Assembly (NCBI RefSeq): GCF_022341425.1
Contig: NZ_JABFUC010000002.1
Coordinates: 1 to 64,000, forward strand
DNA from: Billgrantia campisalis
GTDB lineage: Bacteria; Pseudomonadota; Gammaproteobacteria; Pseudomonadales; Halomonadaceae
Direction of reading: 5' to 3'
Length of the DNA: 64,000 nt
In this document: piece after piece, positions 29,900-38,569 of the stretch
Layout of the letters: the number at the start of each line of letters is the position of its first letter
How positions within the stretch are numbered: position 1 is the first letter of the stretch
The notes under the pieces: generated by a model
What the model was told of the DNA's origin: nothing
Seen by the model: only the letters and a program-made list of their open reading frames with translations
Database searches by the model: none
Program-made: the position numbers and the translations under genes

Positions 29900-30952
29900 T
29901 TGCCCAGACTCACCCTGCCCCTGGTCGCGGCGACCCTGCTGACGGCCCCGCATGCCTTTGGCGACGAGCGCCCGGCCGATCTGCCGCGGCTCGGCGCGGC
30001 GGGCGATGCCGTCAGCGTGATGGGGATCTCCTCGGGGGGCTACATGGCCACCCAGCTGGCGGTGGCCTGGCCCGAACGCTTTCAGGGGCTGGCGGTGCTC
30101 AGCGCCGGCCCCTGGAGCTGCGCCCAGGGCGGCCTGGGGCGCGCCCTGGGGCAGTGCATGTCGACGCGCCGCGGCCCGCCCGACCTGGAGGACCTGAATC
30201 TGCGCCTGCGCGACTATCAGGCCCGGGAGCTGGTGGGCGACGCCCGCGACCTGGCCGAGCTGCGCGCTTACGTCTGGCACGGCGAGGCCGATACGGTGGT
30301 GGACCCGTCGCTGGGAATGGCGCTGAGCGAGCAGCTGGCAGCCTGGCTGGCCAATCCCGCCGAGCAGTTGGAGAGCGTGCAGCAGCCCGATATCGGCCAT
30401 GGCTGGCCGGTGCCGCTACACGAGGCCATTCCGCCCAGGCACCTGGCGGAGTGCCGCGGCGGCGGCGGCACCCGTCTGCTGGCCTGCGGCCTGGATGTCG
30501 CCGGGAAGGCGCTGAGCTGGCTGCATGGGGAGCTGACACCCCCGACCAGGAGTGACGACAGCGCCCGCCTGGTGCCCTTCGACCAGTCGGACTTCGCGGT
30601 GCGGGGGGTCGGCGAGGTGGGCTACCTGCTGATTCCCGAGGCCTGCGACGCCGGGGGCTGCGACGTGACCCTGGCCCTGCACGGCTGCGGCATGGACAGC
30701 GAACAGATCGGCGAGGCCTTCGTTCGCCACAGCGGACTCAACGAGTGGGCCGCCGCCAATCGGCGTCTGGTGCTCTATCCTCAGGCCGAGACCAGCCTGG
30801 CCAATCCGCAGGGCTGCTGGGACTGGTGGGGCTTTGCCGAGAGCAGCTGGCAGCTCGACCCGCTTCACGATACCCGCGAGGGCACCCAGGTCAGGGCGCT
30901 GATGGCCATGCTCGACCGCCTGATGGAGACGCCGGACGACGAGCGCCGCTGA
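29900..30952 (+). CDS. Secreted PHB-depolymerase-type esterase
   Basis: 350 residues. Signal peptide at the N-terminus (LPLVAATLLTAPHAFG) and an alpha/beta hydrolase with the lipase box GISSGGYMA (about residues 42-50), where the Ser is the nucleophile. A second half holds VTLALHGCGMDSEQIG and WDWWGFAESSWQ, as seen in polyhydroxybutyrate depolymerase-like proteins. Probable polyester or short-chain ester hydrolase; substrate not proven. Start is TTG at 29900, five bases after the FKBP gene. No polymer-synthesis genes lie in the window. Confidence 0.8.
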   Translation: MPRLTLPLVAATLLTAPHAFGDERPADLPRLGAAGDAVSVMGISSGGYMATQLAVAWPERFQGLAVLSAGPWSCAQGGLGRALGQCMSTRRGPPDLEDLNLRLRDYQARELVGDARDLAELRAYVWHGEADTVVDPSLGMALSEQLAAWLANPAEQLESVQQPDIGHGWPVPLHEAIPPRHLAECRGGGGTRLLACGLDVAGKALSWLHGELTPPTRSDDSARLVPFDQSDFAVRGVGEVGYLLIPEACDAGGCDVTLALHGCGMDSEQIGEAFVRHSGLNEWAAANRRLVLYPQAETSLANPQGCWDWWGFAESSWQLDPLHDTREGTQVRALMAMLDRLMETPDDERR

Positions 30953-30979
30953 CCCGGCGGGCCTGGCATCGGCGGGTCA
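30950..30979. terminator. Stem-loop between convergent esterase and SCO1 genes
   Basis: TGACCCG and CGGGTCA arms with a 16-base loop; the left arm includes the esterase stop codon. No T-run. Confidence 0.4.
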
Positions 30980-30990
30980 GGCAAACGACT

Positions 30991-31584
30991 TCAGCCCGCG
31001 CCGAGCTCGCTCTCCAGGGCCGAGCGCAGCGCATGGGGGGTCGGCGAGTAGAGCACCCGCTGACGGATCTCGCCGTGGCGGTCGACCAGGTAGAGCGACG
31101 AGCTATGGTCGATGGTGTACTCCAGCGCCGAGTCGGGCGCCTCGACCCGGCGCCACACCGCCCCGTAGCGCTCGATGACGTCGGCCAGCTCGGCTTCGCT
31201 GCCCGTCGCGCCGATGAACTCATCGCCGAAGTAACCTGCGTATTCGCGCAGCCGCTCGATGGTGTCGCGCTCGGGGTCCACCGTGATCATCAGCGGTACC
31301 ACCCGCTCGCGCTGCGACGCCTCCAGCCCCTGCATCACCTGGCGAACCACCGCCATGCTCATGGGACAGACATCCGGACAGTAGGTGTAGCCGAAGAACA
31401 TCACCGCCAGCTGATCGTCTTCGAGCTGGCTCAGCGAGAAATCCCCCTGGGTCGAGGCCAGTTCCACCGGCCCACCGCGCGGCTCACCACTCTGCCCGCC
31501 CTGCTGCTGGAACCAGCCATAGCCGCCCACACCCAGCATCACCACGATCAGCACGACACCTGCCAAGAGCCCCTGTCGCTTCAT
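30991..31584 (-). CDS. SCO1/SenC-type copper-binding thioredoxin-fold protein
   Basis: 197 residues. One N-terminal membrane anchor (about 7-25) then a thioredoxin fold with the copper motif YTYCPDVCPMS and the distant His in TIDHSSSLYLVD. SCO proteins deliver copper to the CuA centre of cytochrome c oxidase or handle redox stress. Its start overlaps the end of the 170-residue membrane protein gene by four bases, so the two are co-translated. Confidence 0.92.
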   Translation of the reverse strand: MKRQGLLAGVVLIVVMLGVGGYGWFQQQGGQSGEPRGGPVELASTQGDFSLSQLEDDQLAVMFFGYTYCPDVCPMSMAVVRQVMQGLEASQRERVVPLMITVDPERDTIERLREYAGYFGDEFIGATGSEAELADVIERYGAVWRRVEAPDSALEYTIDHSSSLYLVDRHGEIRQRVLYSPTPHALRSALESELGAG

Positions 31585-32093
31585 AATTGGCTTCTCTCTA
31601 CCTCGAAGTTGAACCCGCTGCCCAGGCGCTCCTCGCCGCTGGTCACAATGACCCGCGCTCGCCAGGGCATCACCGCCTCGGTACAGATGGGAATCTGACC
31701 CTCACCCTGGAAGCGGCCATCGGCTTGCCGCGTCAGCGGGTAGCGGTGCAGCCCCATGTCCATATCGCGACCGATGAAGTCCACCACCACCGAATCTGCC
31801 TGAATGCCCTCTAGGGCCACCGTCACCGGCAGGATCTCCAGCGCGCGAATCTCGCCGTCGGCGCCCAGATCCAGGGTCAGGCCACCCTCCTCTCCCAGAA
31901 GCGCCCGACAGGGCCCATGGCTCAGGTCACAGCCAGTTTCCTCGGGAAACCAGCGCACATCATCGCCTCCGCGAACACTGTAGTTAACCAAATACCAAAG
32001 CGCCACGACCAAGGTGATCAGCGTGGCCAGCATCATCAGGCGCAGCCCCGGGAAACGGGGCGCGGAGGACTCATGCAAAGAGGAGGAGCTCAT
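31581..32093 (-). CDS. Membrane-anchored periplasmic protein of unknown function, SCO1 partner
   Basis: 170 residues: a short cytoplasmic N-terminus, one membrane helix (about 19-37) and a periplasmic beta-rich domain with two Cys near the start (TGCDLSHGPCRALL) and the run GRDMDMGLHRYPL followed by IPICTEAVMPWRARVIV. I do not recognise a named family; the DMDMG motif, which could bind metal through Met, together with Cys residues and tight linkage to SCO1 suggest a role in copper delivery or oxidase assembly (inference). No homology search was possible. Confidence 0.75.
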   Translation of the reverse strand: MSSSSLHESSAPRFPGLRLMMLATLITLVVALWYLVNYSVRGGDDVRWFPEETGCDLSHGPCRALLGEEGGLTLDLGADGEIRALEILPVTVALEGIQADSVVVDFIGRDMDMGLHRYPLTRQADGRFQGEGQIPICTEAVMPWRARVIVTSGEERLGSGFNFEVERSQL

Positions 32094-32201
32094 GACGGCG
32101 AAAGCAGCACTTTAATGAAAGGTGACAGAAGGTAAGCTTAACAGCATTTGCCCGCGATCGAGCGTGGGTAGATGTCGCAGCCGAGGACGAAGGAGACCGA
32201 C

Positions 32202-33116
32202 ATGGAGAGCGTCATGGGGGCACTGGGCCCACTGTTCCTGCTGATTCTGCTCGGCTACCTGCTGGGCTGGCTGCGACACCCCGGCAGCGACTTCTGGCCC
32301 CAGCTGGAGCGGCTGATCTATTTTCTGCTGTTTCCCGCCATGCTGGTGTCCACCCTGGCCACCGCCGACGTGGCCCAGGTCCCGGTAGGCCGGCTGGCGC
32401 TGGTGCTGCTGGGCGCCATGCTCGCCCTGGGCACCCTGCTGTGGGCGCTGCGCCGCTGGCTGGCGCTGGAGGCCGCCGCCTTCACCTCGGTCTTCCAGGG
32501 CGCCCTGCGCTTCAACACCTATGTGGGGGTGGCCGGGGCCGCCGCGCTGCACGGGGCCCACGGGGCCACCGTGGCCGCGGTGGCGGTGGCACTACTGGTC
32601 CCGGTCGTCAACGTGCTGTGCGTGGCCAGCTTCATCGCCGCCGGCACCCTGGGCCCCTCCAGCCTGGGCCAGAGCCTCGCGGCGCTGCTGCGCAATCCGC
32701 TGATCCTGGCCTGCCTGCTGGGCATCGCCCTGAACCTCAGCGGCATCGGCCTGCCCGGCTGGAGCGAGGCGACGGTGGAGCTGCTCGGCCGCGCCGCGCT
32801 GCCGCTGGGGCTGGTCGCGGTGGGCGTTGCGCTCCGCCCCCGCGCCCTGATGCGTCTCGACCGCGGCGTCTGGTCCGCCAACCTGGTCAAACTGGTCTTG
32901 ATGCCGACCCTGGTGCTGGCCCTGGCCCTGGCCCTGGGGCTGGACGCCGTCAGCCGCGACGTGGCGCTGCTGTTCGCCGCCCTGCCCACCGCCACCTCGG
33001 CGTATATCCTGGCCCGCCAACTGGGCGGCGACGCCGAACTGATGGCCGCGCTGATCACCGGCCAGACGCTGCTGGCCATGGCGACGCTACCGCTGTGGCT
33101 GCAGCTGGCGGGATAA
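32202..33116 (+). CDS. AEC-family (auxin efflux carrier) transporter
   Basis: 304 residues with about ten membrane helices in two five-helix halves. Family features: MGALGPLFLLILLGYLLGWL at the N-terminus, YFLLFPAMLVSTLA, FQGALRFNTYVGVAGAAALHG, and LPTATSAYILARQLGGDAELMAALITGQT near the end. Bacterial members export or import carboxylates; substrate unknown. ATG at 32202 has GAAGGAG six bases upstream and is preferred over an in-frame start at 32172. Confidence 0.88.
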   Translation: MESVMGALGPLFLLILLGYLLGWLRHPGSDFWPQLERLIYFLLFPAMLVSTLATADVAQVPVGRLALVLLGAMLALGTLLWALRRWLALEAAAFTSVFQGALRFNTYVGVAGAAALHGAHGATVAAVAVALLVPVVNVLCVASFIAAGTLGPSSLGQSLAALLRNPLILACLLGIALNLSGIGLPGWSEATVELLGRAALPLGLVAVGVALRPRALMRLDRGVWSANLVKLVLMPTLVLALALALGLDAVSRDVALLFAALPTATSAYILARQLGGDAELMAALITGQTLLAMATLPLWLQLAG

Positions 33117-33118
33117 AT

Positions 33119-33168
33119 AAAAAATATTCGCATTAGCTTTGACAGGGCGAATGAGAATGGATTACAGT
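33119..33168 (+). promoter_or_regulatory. Promoter with two Fur-like boxes
   Basis: TTGACA at 33139-33144 and TACAGT at 33163-33168 with 18 bases between. Two 19-base windows around them resemble the Fur consensus at roughly 11-12 of 19 positions: 33119-33137 (as GCTAATGCGAATATT on the minus strand) and 33147-33165 (GCGAATGAGAATGGATTAC). The AATGAGAAT core is typical of Fur sites. Confidence 0.5.
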
Positions 33169-33174
33169 GAGGGC

Positions 33175-33291
33175 GTGGCGTTGATGAGGCGCCACACCCA
33201 TGAGGGAAGCCGTCAGTTTCCCGCCATGGTTTCTCCCCCCTCATTGCTAGTCACGGTCTTGCCTGCGCCTCCTCTGGGGGCGCTTTTTTTT
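33175..33291 (+). ncRNA. Candidate iron-regulated small RNA
   Basis: Predicted transcript of about 117 nt from the promoter above to the terminator. It begins with a GTGGCG/CGCCAC hairpin, has a C-rich and pyrimidine-rich middle (TTTCTCCCCCCTCATTGC), and ends in an 8-bp GC stem with a three-base loop and eight T residues. No start codon with a ribosome site gives a plausible peptide. Size and control resemble RyhB/PrrF-class RNAs; no sequence match can be claimed. Confidence 0.45.
33265..33291 (+). terminator. Strong intrinsic terminator
   Basis: GCGCCTCC, loop TCT, GGGGGCGC, then T8. It terminates plus-strand transcription where no plus-strand protein gene is close by except the AEC gene 150 bases upstream. 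Confidence 0.85.
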
Positions 33292-33363
33292 GGCCCCCTC
33301 CTCTTGGCCCCCTCCTCATTGCGGCTCTTTACCCAGGCTCAGGGTCTTGCCTGCGCGCAGGGC

Positions 33364-33396
33364 AAAGCGCCCCGCCGACAGGGTCGGCGAGGCGCT
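33364..33396 (-). terminator. Terminator of trmB
   Basis: On the minus strand AGCGCC and GCCGA pair with TCGGC and GGCGCT around a CCCTG loop, followed by a short T tail (TTTGCC). Located 25 bases after the trmB stop. Confidence 0.6.
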
Positions 33397-33419
33397 GTGT
33401 GTAAAGGGTTCGAGCAGGC

Positions 33420-34166
33420 TTAGTCGATACGGCGGTAGATCAGGTCCCAGACGCCGTGCCCCAGCTTCTCGCCTCTCGCCTCGAACTTGGTCAACGGGCG
33501 GAAGTCCGGTCGCGGCACATAGGGGGCGGTCTCCGGCGCGGCGGTATTGGCATAGCCCGGGGCGGCGTCCATCACCTCGGCCATCCACTCGGCGTAGGCG
33601 GCCCAGTCGGTGGCCATGTGCAGGGTGCCGCCGGGCTTGAGCCGGGTGCGGATCAGCGCCACGAAGGCGGGCTGCACGATGCGCCGCTTGTGGTGCTTCT
33701 TCTTCGGCCAGGGGTCGGGGAAGAACAGCTGCAGGGTATCGAGGCTGGCCTCGGGCAGGCACTCTTCGAGCACGCGCAAGGCATCCTCGCGATAGACCCG
33801 CAGGTTGGTCAGCCCGCGCTTGTCGGCCTCGTCGAGCAGCTTGCCGACACCCGGGGCGTGCACTTCGATGCCGATGAAGTCGGTCTCCGGATGGGTCTCG
33901 GCCTGCTCGACGAGCGAGGCCCCCATGCCGAAGCCGATCTCCACCACCCGCGGTGCACGGCGACCGAACAGCGCATCGAGGTCCTGCCGGCCGTCCGCCA
34001 GGCTGAGCCCCAGCCGCGGCCAGACCTCCTCGAGCCCGCGGGTCTGGGCCTGGGTCATGCGGCCGGCGCGCAGCACATAGCTCTTGATACCGCGGCGGTG
34101 CAGGGGCGCCTCCGGCCCTTCCGGGCCGGTGGTCGACGAGGGAGTGTCGTGTGACGGGTCAGTCAT
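33420..34166 (-). CDS. trmB: tRNA (guanine-N7-)-methyltransferase
   Basis: 248 residues. Makes m7G46 in the variable loop of tRNAs using SAM. Motifs: [30 protein letters not shown] (SAM site), [25 protein letters not shown], which is diagnostic, and a C-terminal [20 protein letters not shown]. The N-terminus has an Ala/Pro-rich extension of about 25 residues. Followed in the same direction by its own terminator. Confidence 0.95.
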   Translation of the reverse strand: MTDPSHDTPSSTTGPEGPEAPLHRRGIKSYVLRAGRMTQAQTRGLEEVWPRLGLSLADGRQDLDALFGRRAPRVVEIGFGMGASLVEQAETHPETDFIGIEVHAPGVGKLLDEADKRGLTNLRVYREDALRVLEECLPEASLDTLQLFFPDPWPKKKHHKRRIVQPAFVALIRTRLKPGGTLHMATDWAAYAEWMAEVMDAAPGYANTAAPETAPYVPRPDFRPLTKFEARGEKLGHGVWDLIYRRID

Positions 34167-34196
34167 GGGCAGGGTCGAACGCTCTCGGAGGGGGAA

Positions 34197-34994
34197 TCAG
34201 CCGTTGATACGGCCGGCAAAGGGGGACGAGGGGTCGGCACTCTGGCGGCGCGGCATGCGCCCGGCCAGGAAGGCCTCGCGTCCGGCCTCGACGGCCTTCT
34301 TCATGGCGCTGGCCATCAGCACCGGCTGTCGCGCGTGGGCGATGGCGGAGTTCATCAGCACGCCATCGCAGCCCAGCTCCATGGCCATGGCCGCGTCGGA
34401 GGCGGTGCCGATCCCGGCATCCACCAGCACCGGCACGCCGGCCTGCTCGATGATCAGGCGAATGTTGTGGGGGTTCTGGATGCCGTGGCCGGAGCCGATC
34501 AGCGAGCCCAGCGGCATGATCGCGCAGCAGCCCAGCCGCTCGAGCTCCCGGGCGACGATGGGGTCGTCGCTGGTGTAGACCATGACATCGAAGCCGTCGG
34601 CGATCAGCTCCTCGGCGGCCTTGAGGGTCTCCACCACGTTGGGGTAGAGGGTGCTGTCATCCCCCAGCACCTCGAGCTTGACCAGCCGGTGGCCGTCGAG
34701 CAGTTCGCGGGCCAGCTTGCAGGTGCGCACTGCGTCCTTGGCCGTGTAGCAGCCGGCGGTGTTGGGCAGCAGCGTGAAGCGCTCCGGCGGCACGGCGTCG
34801 AGCAGGTTGGGCTCGCCGACCTCCTGCCCCAGGTTGGTGCGGCGCACGGCGAAGGTGACCACCTCGGCGCCGGAGGCGGCAATCGCCTCGGCGGTCTCGT
34901 CGAAGTCCTTGTACTTGCCGGTACCGACCAGCAGCCGGGAGGCGAAGCGGTACCCGGCAATTTGCAGCGGCTGATCCTGAAAGATGTCTGTCAT
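34197..34994 (-). CDS. thiG: Thiazole synthase
   Basis: 265 residues. Builds the thiazole phosphate moiety of thiamine from deoxyxylulose phosphate, dehydroglycine and ThiS thiocarboxylate. Motifs: [34 protein letters not shown], the Schiff-base lysine in [19 protein letters not shown] and [34 protein letters not shown]. Located 51 bases downstream of thiS in the same direction. Confidence 0.96.
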   Translation of the reverse strand: MTDIFQDQPLQIAGYRFASRLLVGTGKYKDFDETAEAIAASGAEVVTFAVRRTNLGQEVGEPNLLDAVPPERFTLLPNTAGCYTAKDAVRTCKLARELLDGHRLVKLEVLGDDSTLYPNVVETLKAAEELIADGFDVMVYTSDDPIVARELERLGCCAIMPLGSLIGSGHGIQNPHNIRLIIEQAGVPVLVDAGIGTASDAAMAMELGCDGVLMNSAIAHARQPVLMASAMKKAVEAGREAFLAGRMPRRQSADPSSPFAGRING

Positions 34995-35045
34995 CGAGTG
35001 TGCCTTTATCTAATGATCGGAGTAGGGGGCATCCGCCGGCCCGGC

Positions 35046-35246
35046 TCATCCACCGCCGATGGCGTGGACGATCTCGACCCGGTCTCCCTCGCTCAGGCGG
35101 ACCGACTCGTGCGCGCTTTTCGGCACGATATCTTCATTGAGTTCCACGGCGATGCGCCGGCCGCTCAGGCCCAGGGTCGCGATCAACTCCGCCACCGTCA
35201 GGTCGGCGGCCAGATCGCGGGGTTCGCCGTTGAGCTGAATCTGCAT
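35046..35246 (-). CDS. thiS: Sulfur carrier protein ThiS
   Basis: 66 residues with a ubiquitin-like fold and the essential C-terminal Gly-Gly (AIGGG), where the thiocarboxylate forms. MQIQLNGEPRDL at the start and VAVELNEDIVPKSAHE-like core (IAVELNEDIVPK) fit. Donates sulfur to ThiG. The promoter region upstream has a -10-like TACAAT near 35287-35292 on the minus strand but no TPP riboswitch motif that I can see. Confidence 0.93.
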   Translation of the reverse strand: MQIQLNGEPRDLAADLTVAELIATLGLSGRRIAVELNEDIVPKSAHESVRLSEGDRVEIVHAIGGG

Positions 35247-35399
35247 GGCGTCCTCAATTCTGCGTTGACGACTGTCGCGGGCCCATATTGTAGCCGCTTA
35301 GACATCGCCGGGGTACGGTGTGCCGCGATACCCCCAAGGCGGGGGCATCGAGGCAACACCGCTCGTGATGGTATTTGACGGCACGGCACGCCCGCCCGT

Positions 35400-35813
35400 T
35401 CAGTCCGAATCCGGCAGCACATAGGTCGCCGTCACCAAGGCCACCGGGGCCTCGTCACCGGCCGAGAAGAGCTGCACCTCGCCCACCGCCAGGCGGCGGC
35501 CCAGCTTGAGCAGGCGGGCATTGGCGATCACGTCGCGGTCGCCCCGGGGCCGGCGCAGGAAGCGGCAGTGCAGGTCGCTGGTCACGGCCATGGGCTCGGG
35601 GCCGATCTGGGCGAGGATTGCCACGTAGAGGCACACGTCCGCCAGCCCCATCAGCGTGGGACCGGAGACGCTGGCCCCGGGACGCAGGTGCTCGTCCTCG
35701 ATGGCCAGGCTCATGGTGGCCCGCATATGGTCGATCCCCTCGATGGTCCCCGAGCGTTGCGGAAAGACCTCGTCGAGGAAGTCCTCGATGGCGGCGGCGG
35801 TCATCACGGTCAT
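35400..35813 (-). CDS. PaaI-type hotdog thioesterase
   Basis: 137 residues. Hotdog fold with the acyl-CoA thioesterase pattern: GPTLMGLADVCLYVAIL (helix with the catalytic acid region), SDLHCRFLRRPRGDRDVIANARLLKLGRRLAVGEVQLFS. Hydrolyses acyl-CoA thioesters; chain specificity unknown. Ribosome site AGGAG lies nine bases before the ATG. Stand-alone. Confidence 0.83.
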   Translation of the reverse strand: MTVMTAAAIEDFLDEVFPQRSGTIEGIDHMRATMSLAIEDEHLRPGASVSGPTLMGLADVCLYVAILAQIGPEPMAVTSDLHCRFLRRPRGDRDVIANARLLKLGRRLAVGEVQLFSAGDEAPVALVTATYVLPDSD

Positions 35814-35857
35814 GGGCGGACTCCTGCTGGAATGGGACTGTCGCCAACATAGCGCAA

Positions 35858-35885
35858 GGCGCCCCGGGGAGATACCCGGGGCGCC
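35858..35885 (-). terminator. Hairpin after malate synthase gene
   Basis: Eleven-bp perfect stem GGCGCCCCGGG / CCCGGGGCGCC with a six-base loop. On the minus strand it is followed by TTGCGC, a poor T-run. It lies between the heptamer repeat and the thioesterase gene. Confidence 0.55.
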
Positions 35886-35886
35886 C

Positions 35887-35940
35887 CTCGAACCTCGAAC
35901 CTCGAACCTCGAACCTCGAACCTCGAACCTCGAACCTCGC
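35887..35940. repeat. Seven-base tandem repeat, seven copies
   Basis: CTCGAAC repeated seven times without interruption from 35887 to 35935, then a partial unit. It lies in the downstream region of the malate synthase gene. Slippage-prone microsatellite; unlikely to be coding. Confidence 0.95.
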
Positions 35941-35943
35941 CGA

Positions 35944-38118
35944 TTATTTCGCCTTGTGCACGGCGCGCCAGTGGTGCAGCAGCGGCTCGGTGTAGCCGGA
36001 CGGCTGCTCGCGCCCCTTGAAGATCAGGTCGCTGGCGGCTTGGAAGGCGGTGGAGCCGGAGTAGTCGGCACTCATCGGCGTGTAGGTGGGATCGGCGGCG
36101 TTCTGCTCGTCGACCACCTTGGCCATGCGCTCCAGCGTCTCGCGCACGCGGGCGGCATCCACCACGCCATGGTGCAGCCAGTTGGCAAGCAGCTGACTGG
36201 AGATCCGCAGGGTGGCGCGGTCCTCCATCAGGCCCACGTCGTGAATGTCCGGCACCTTGGAGCAGCCCACCCCGTGCTCGACCCAGCGCACCACGTAGCC
36301 GAGGATGCCCTGGCAGTTGTTGTCGAGCTCCTGCTGGATCGCCTCGTCGGACCAGTCGGGATTCTCGGCCACCGGCACGCTCAGCAGATCATCGAGATAG
36401 TCCGGCTCGCCGAGACCCTCCAGTTCGCGCTGCACCTCGGTGACGTTCACCTGGTGGTAGTGCAGGGCGTGCAGGGTGGCGGCGGTGGGCGAGGGCACCC
36501 AGGCGGTGTTGGCGCCGGCCTTGGGGTGGCCGATCTTCTGCTCCAGCATGGCCGCCATCAGGTCCGGCATGGCCCACATGCCCTTGCCGATCTGGGCGTG
36601 ACCGCGCAGGCCGCAGGCCAGGCCGACCTGGACGTTGTTCTTCTCGTAGGCGCCGATCCAGGCGGCGTTCTTCATGTCGCCCTTGCGGATCATCGGGCCC
36701 GCTTCCATGGCGGTGTGCATCTCGTCGCCGGTGCGGTCGAGGAAGCCGGTGTTGATGAACACCACCCGCGAGGCGGCCTCGTTGATGCACGCCTTGAGGT
36801 TGACCGTGGTACGGCGCTCTTCGTCCATGATGCCCATCTTCATGGTGTCGCGGGCCATGCCGAGGAGGTCCTCCACGCGGCCGAACAGCTCGTTGGCGAA
36901 GGCCACTTCCCGGGGGCCGTGCATCTTCGGCTTGACCACGTACATGGAGCCTTCGCGGGAGTTGCGCGGCTCGCCTGCGCCCTTCTGGAGGTCGTGCAGG
37001 GTGATCAGGCCGGTCACCACGCCGTCGAGAATGCCCTCGGGCAGCTCGTTACCCTCGGCATCGAGCACCGCCGGGGTGGTCATCAGGTGGCCGACGTTGC
37101 GCACGAACATCAGCGAACGGCCCGGCAGCGTCAGCTGGCCACCGTCCGGCGCGGTGTAGTCGCGGTCGCCGTTCAGGCGGCGGGTGACGGTCTTGCCGCC
37201 CTTCTCGACCTGCTCGCTCAGGTCGCCCTTCATCAGCCCCAGCCAGTTGCGATAGACGCCGACCTTGTCCTCGGCATCCACCGCCGCCACCGAATCCTCG
37301 CAGTCCATGATGGCGGTCAGCGCGGCCTCCACCACCAGGTCCTTGACGCCGGCCGGGTCGGTCTTGCCGATGGGGTGGTCGGGGTCGATCTGGATCTCCA
37401 GGTGCAGGTCATGGTTGACCAGCAGGATGGCCTCCGGGCTTGCCGCCTCGCCGCGGTAGCCCACCAGCTTGCCGGGGGCCTTGAGACCGGTCTCGCGGCC
37501 GCCGTCCAGGGTCACCACCAGGTGGCCGTCGCGCAGCGCATACTTGACGGCATCCCGGTGGGAGCCGGTGGCCAGCGGCACGGCCCGGTCGAGCACGCCG
37601 CGGGCGTAGGCGATGACCTTCTCGCCGCGCTTGGGGTTGAAGCTCGTCCCCTTCTCGGCGCCATCCGCTTCGGAGATCGCATCGGTGCCGTAGAGGGCAT
37701 CGTAGAGGCTGCCCCAGCGGGCGTTGGCGGCATTGAGCGCATAGCGGGCGTTGCTCACCGGCACCACCAGCTGCGGCCCGGCCTGCATGGCGACCTCGCG
37801 GTCGACGTTGGCGGTGGTCACCTTCACCTGGGCGGGCGGGTCCACCAGGTAGCCGACCTCCTTCAGGAAGGCGCGATAGGCCGGCATGTCGCGCACCGGG
37901 CCGGGGTGTTCCCGGTGCCAGGCGTCAAGCTGCTCCTGCAGGCGGTCACGCTCGGCGAGCAGTTCGCGATTCTTCGGTGTCAGATCGTAAAAGAGTGCAT
38001 CCACGCCGGCCCAGAAGGCCTCGGCATCGATGCCGGTGCCGGGAAGGGCCTGGTCGTTGATGAAGCGGTCCAGTTCAGCGGCCACCTGGAGACGATGGCG
38101 AGTGACGCGTTCGGACAT
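35944..38118 (-). CDS. glcB: Malate synthase G
   Basis: 724 residues, family length. Condenses glyoxylate with acetyl-CoA to malate. Typical blocks: [25 protein letters not shown] near the start, [16 protein letters not shown] (active site), [36 protein letters not shown] and [14 protein letters not shown]. The ATG at 38118 has GAGGAGAC seven bases upstream; upstream in-frame sequence to 38223 is nonconserved. No isocitrate lyase is in the window, which fits a glycolate/glyoxylate role. Confidence 0.95.
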   Translation of the reverse strand: MSERVTRHRLQVAAELDRFINDQALPGTGIDAEAFWAGVDALFYDLTPKNRELLAERDRLQEQLDAWHREHPGPVRDMPAYRAFLKEVGYLVDPPAQVKVTTANVDREVAMQAGPQLVVPVSNARYALNAANARWGSLYDALYGTDAISEADGAEKGTSFNPKRGEKVIAYARGVLDRAVPLATGSHRDAVKYALRDGHLVVTLDGGRETGLKAPGKLVGYRGEAASPEAILLVNHDLHLEIQIDPDHPIGKTDPAGVKDLVVEAALTAIMDCEDSVAAVDAEDKVGVYRNWLGLMKGDLSEQVEKGGKTVTRRLNGDRDYTAPDGGQLTLPGRSLMFVRNVGHLMTTPAVLDAEGNELPEGILDGVVTGLITLHDLQKGAGEPRNSREGSMYVVKPKMHGPREVAFANELFGRVEDLLGMARDTMKMGIMDEERRTTVNLKACINEAASRVVFINTGFLDRTGDEMHTAMEAGPMIRKGDMKNAAWIGAYEKNNVQVGLACGLRGHAQIGKGMWAMPDLMAAMLEQKIGHPKAGANTAWVPSPTAATLHALHYHQVNVTEVQRELEGLGEPDYLDDLLSVPVAENPDWSDEAIQQELDNNCQGILGYVVRWVEHGVGCSKVPDIHDVGLMEDRATLRISSQLLANWLHHGVVDAARVRETLERMAKVVDEQNAADPTYTPMSADYSGSTAFQAASDLIFKGREQPSGYTEPLLHHWRAVHKAK

Positions 38119-38569
38119 GGGAAGTCTCCTCGTGCGTGGCGGCCGTTCCTGCCGTCGGCCAGCCGCATTTCGTGGGATGATACCACTGCGAAGGTGCCAA
38201 TTTTGTGGAAAACTGTTCCACATGTAAACCCGGGTGAGGGTCTACCCTACTAGACATAGGGTTAAGGCCCGACTTTCTGACCAAATAGTCAGGATTTGCC
38301 GGCGTACATGCGCAGATGCTATCCCGACAGCCTAGTCGGTCGCTAGGAGCCTGCCGGGCTTGACCAATCGTAGCGAGGGATTCGGTTCTCGAGACAAGTT
38401 TATCGATCTGTTGAGGCGAATAGCGAGCTCTTTAACGAAACAGATCGAATGAAATTGGTCGAAAATCCGGATTCCGCAGTAGATTAGTGTGAAGTCCGAC
38501 AGGCTCCTAGACTCGGGCGACAGAAGAAAGGATTCGAGGGAAGAACGTGTTGAATCGCTGGAGGACGCC
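38119..38569. other. Intergenic region containing a MITE-like element
   Basis: 451 bases between the divergent malate synthase and hydrolase genes. The right part holds the 160-bp inverted-end element at 38347-38506. The left part (38119-38340) contains the malate synthase ribosome site and a stretch less GC-rich than its surroundings; a promoter is likely there but none stands out. The end carries the ribosome site GGAGGAC for the hydrolase. Confidence 0.6.
38347..38506. mobile_element. MITE-like element with CTAG flanks
   Basis: Inverted ends GAGCCTGCCGGGCTT (38347-38361) and AAGTCCGACAGGCTC (38492-38506), 13 of 15 matching, flanked by CTAG on both sides (38343-38346 and 38507-38510). Internally the arms TCGATCTGTT and AACAGATCGA form another stem. 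The insert is less GC-rich than its surroundings and has no gene. Probably a non-autonomous derivative of an insertion sequence; family assignment (IS5-like) is inference. Confidence 0.65.

Larger units (their letters stand above)
33117..33419. other. Intergenic region with a candidate Fur-type small RNA
   Basis: 303 bases between the AEC gene and trmB. It holds a promoter with two Fur-like boxes, a candidate small RNA ending at a strong terminator (33265-33291), then a T-poor stretch and the leftward trmB terminator (33364-33396). The motif CTCATTGC followed by GGTCTTGCCTGCGC occurs twice, near 33240-33267 and 33317-33357. Confidence 0.6.

Noticed and set aside
35247..35399. A TPP riboswitch before thiS
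   Set aside because: The conserved CUGAGA and ACCUGA-type segments are missing on the minus strand.
35887..35940. CRISPR-like array
   Set aside because: Units are only seven bases with no spacers.
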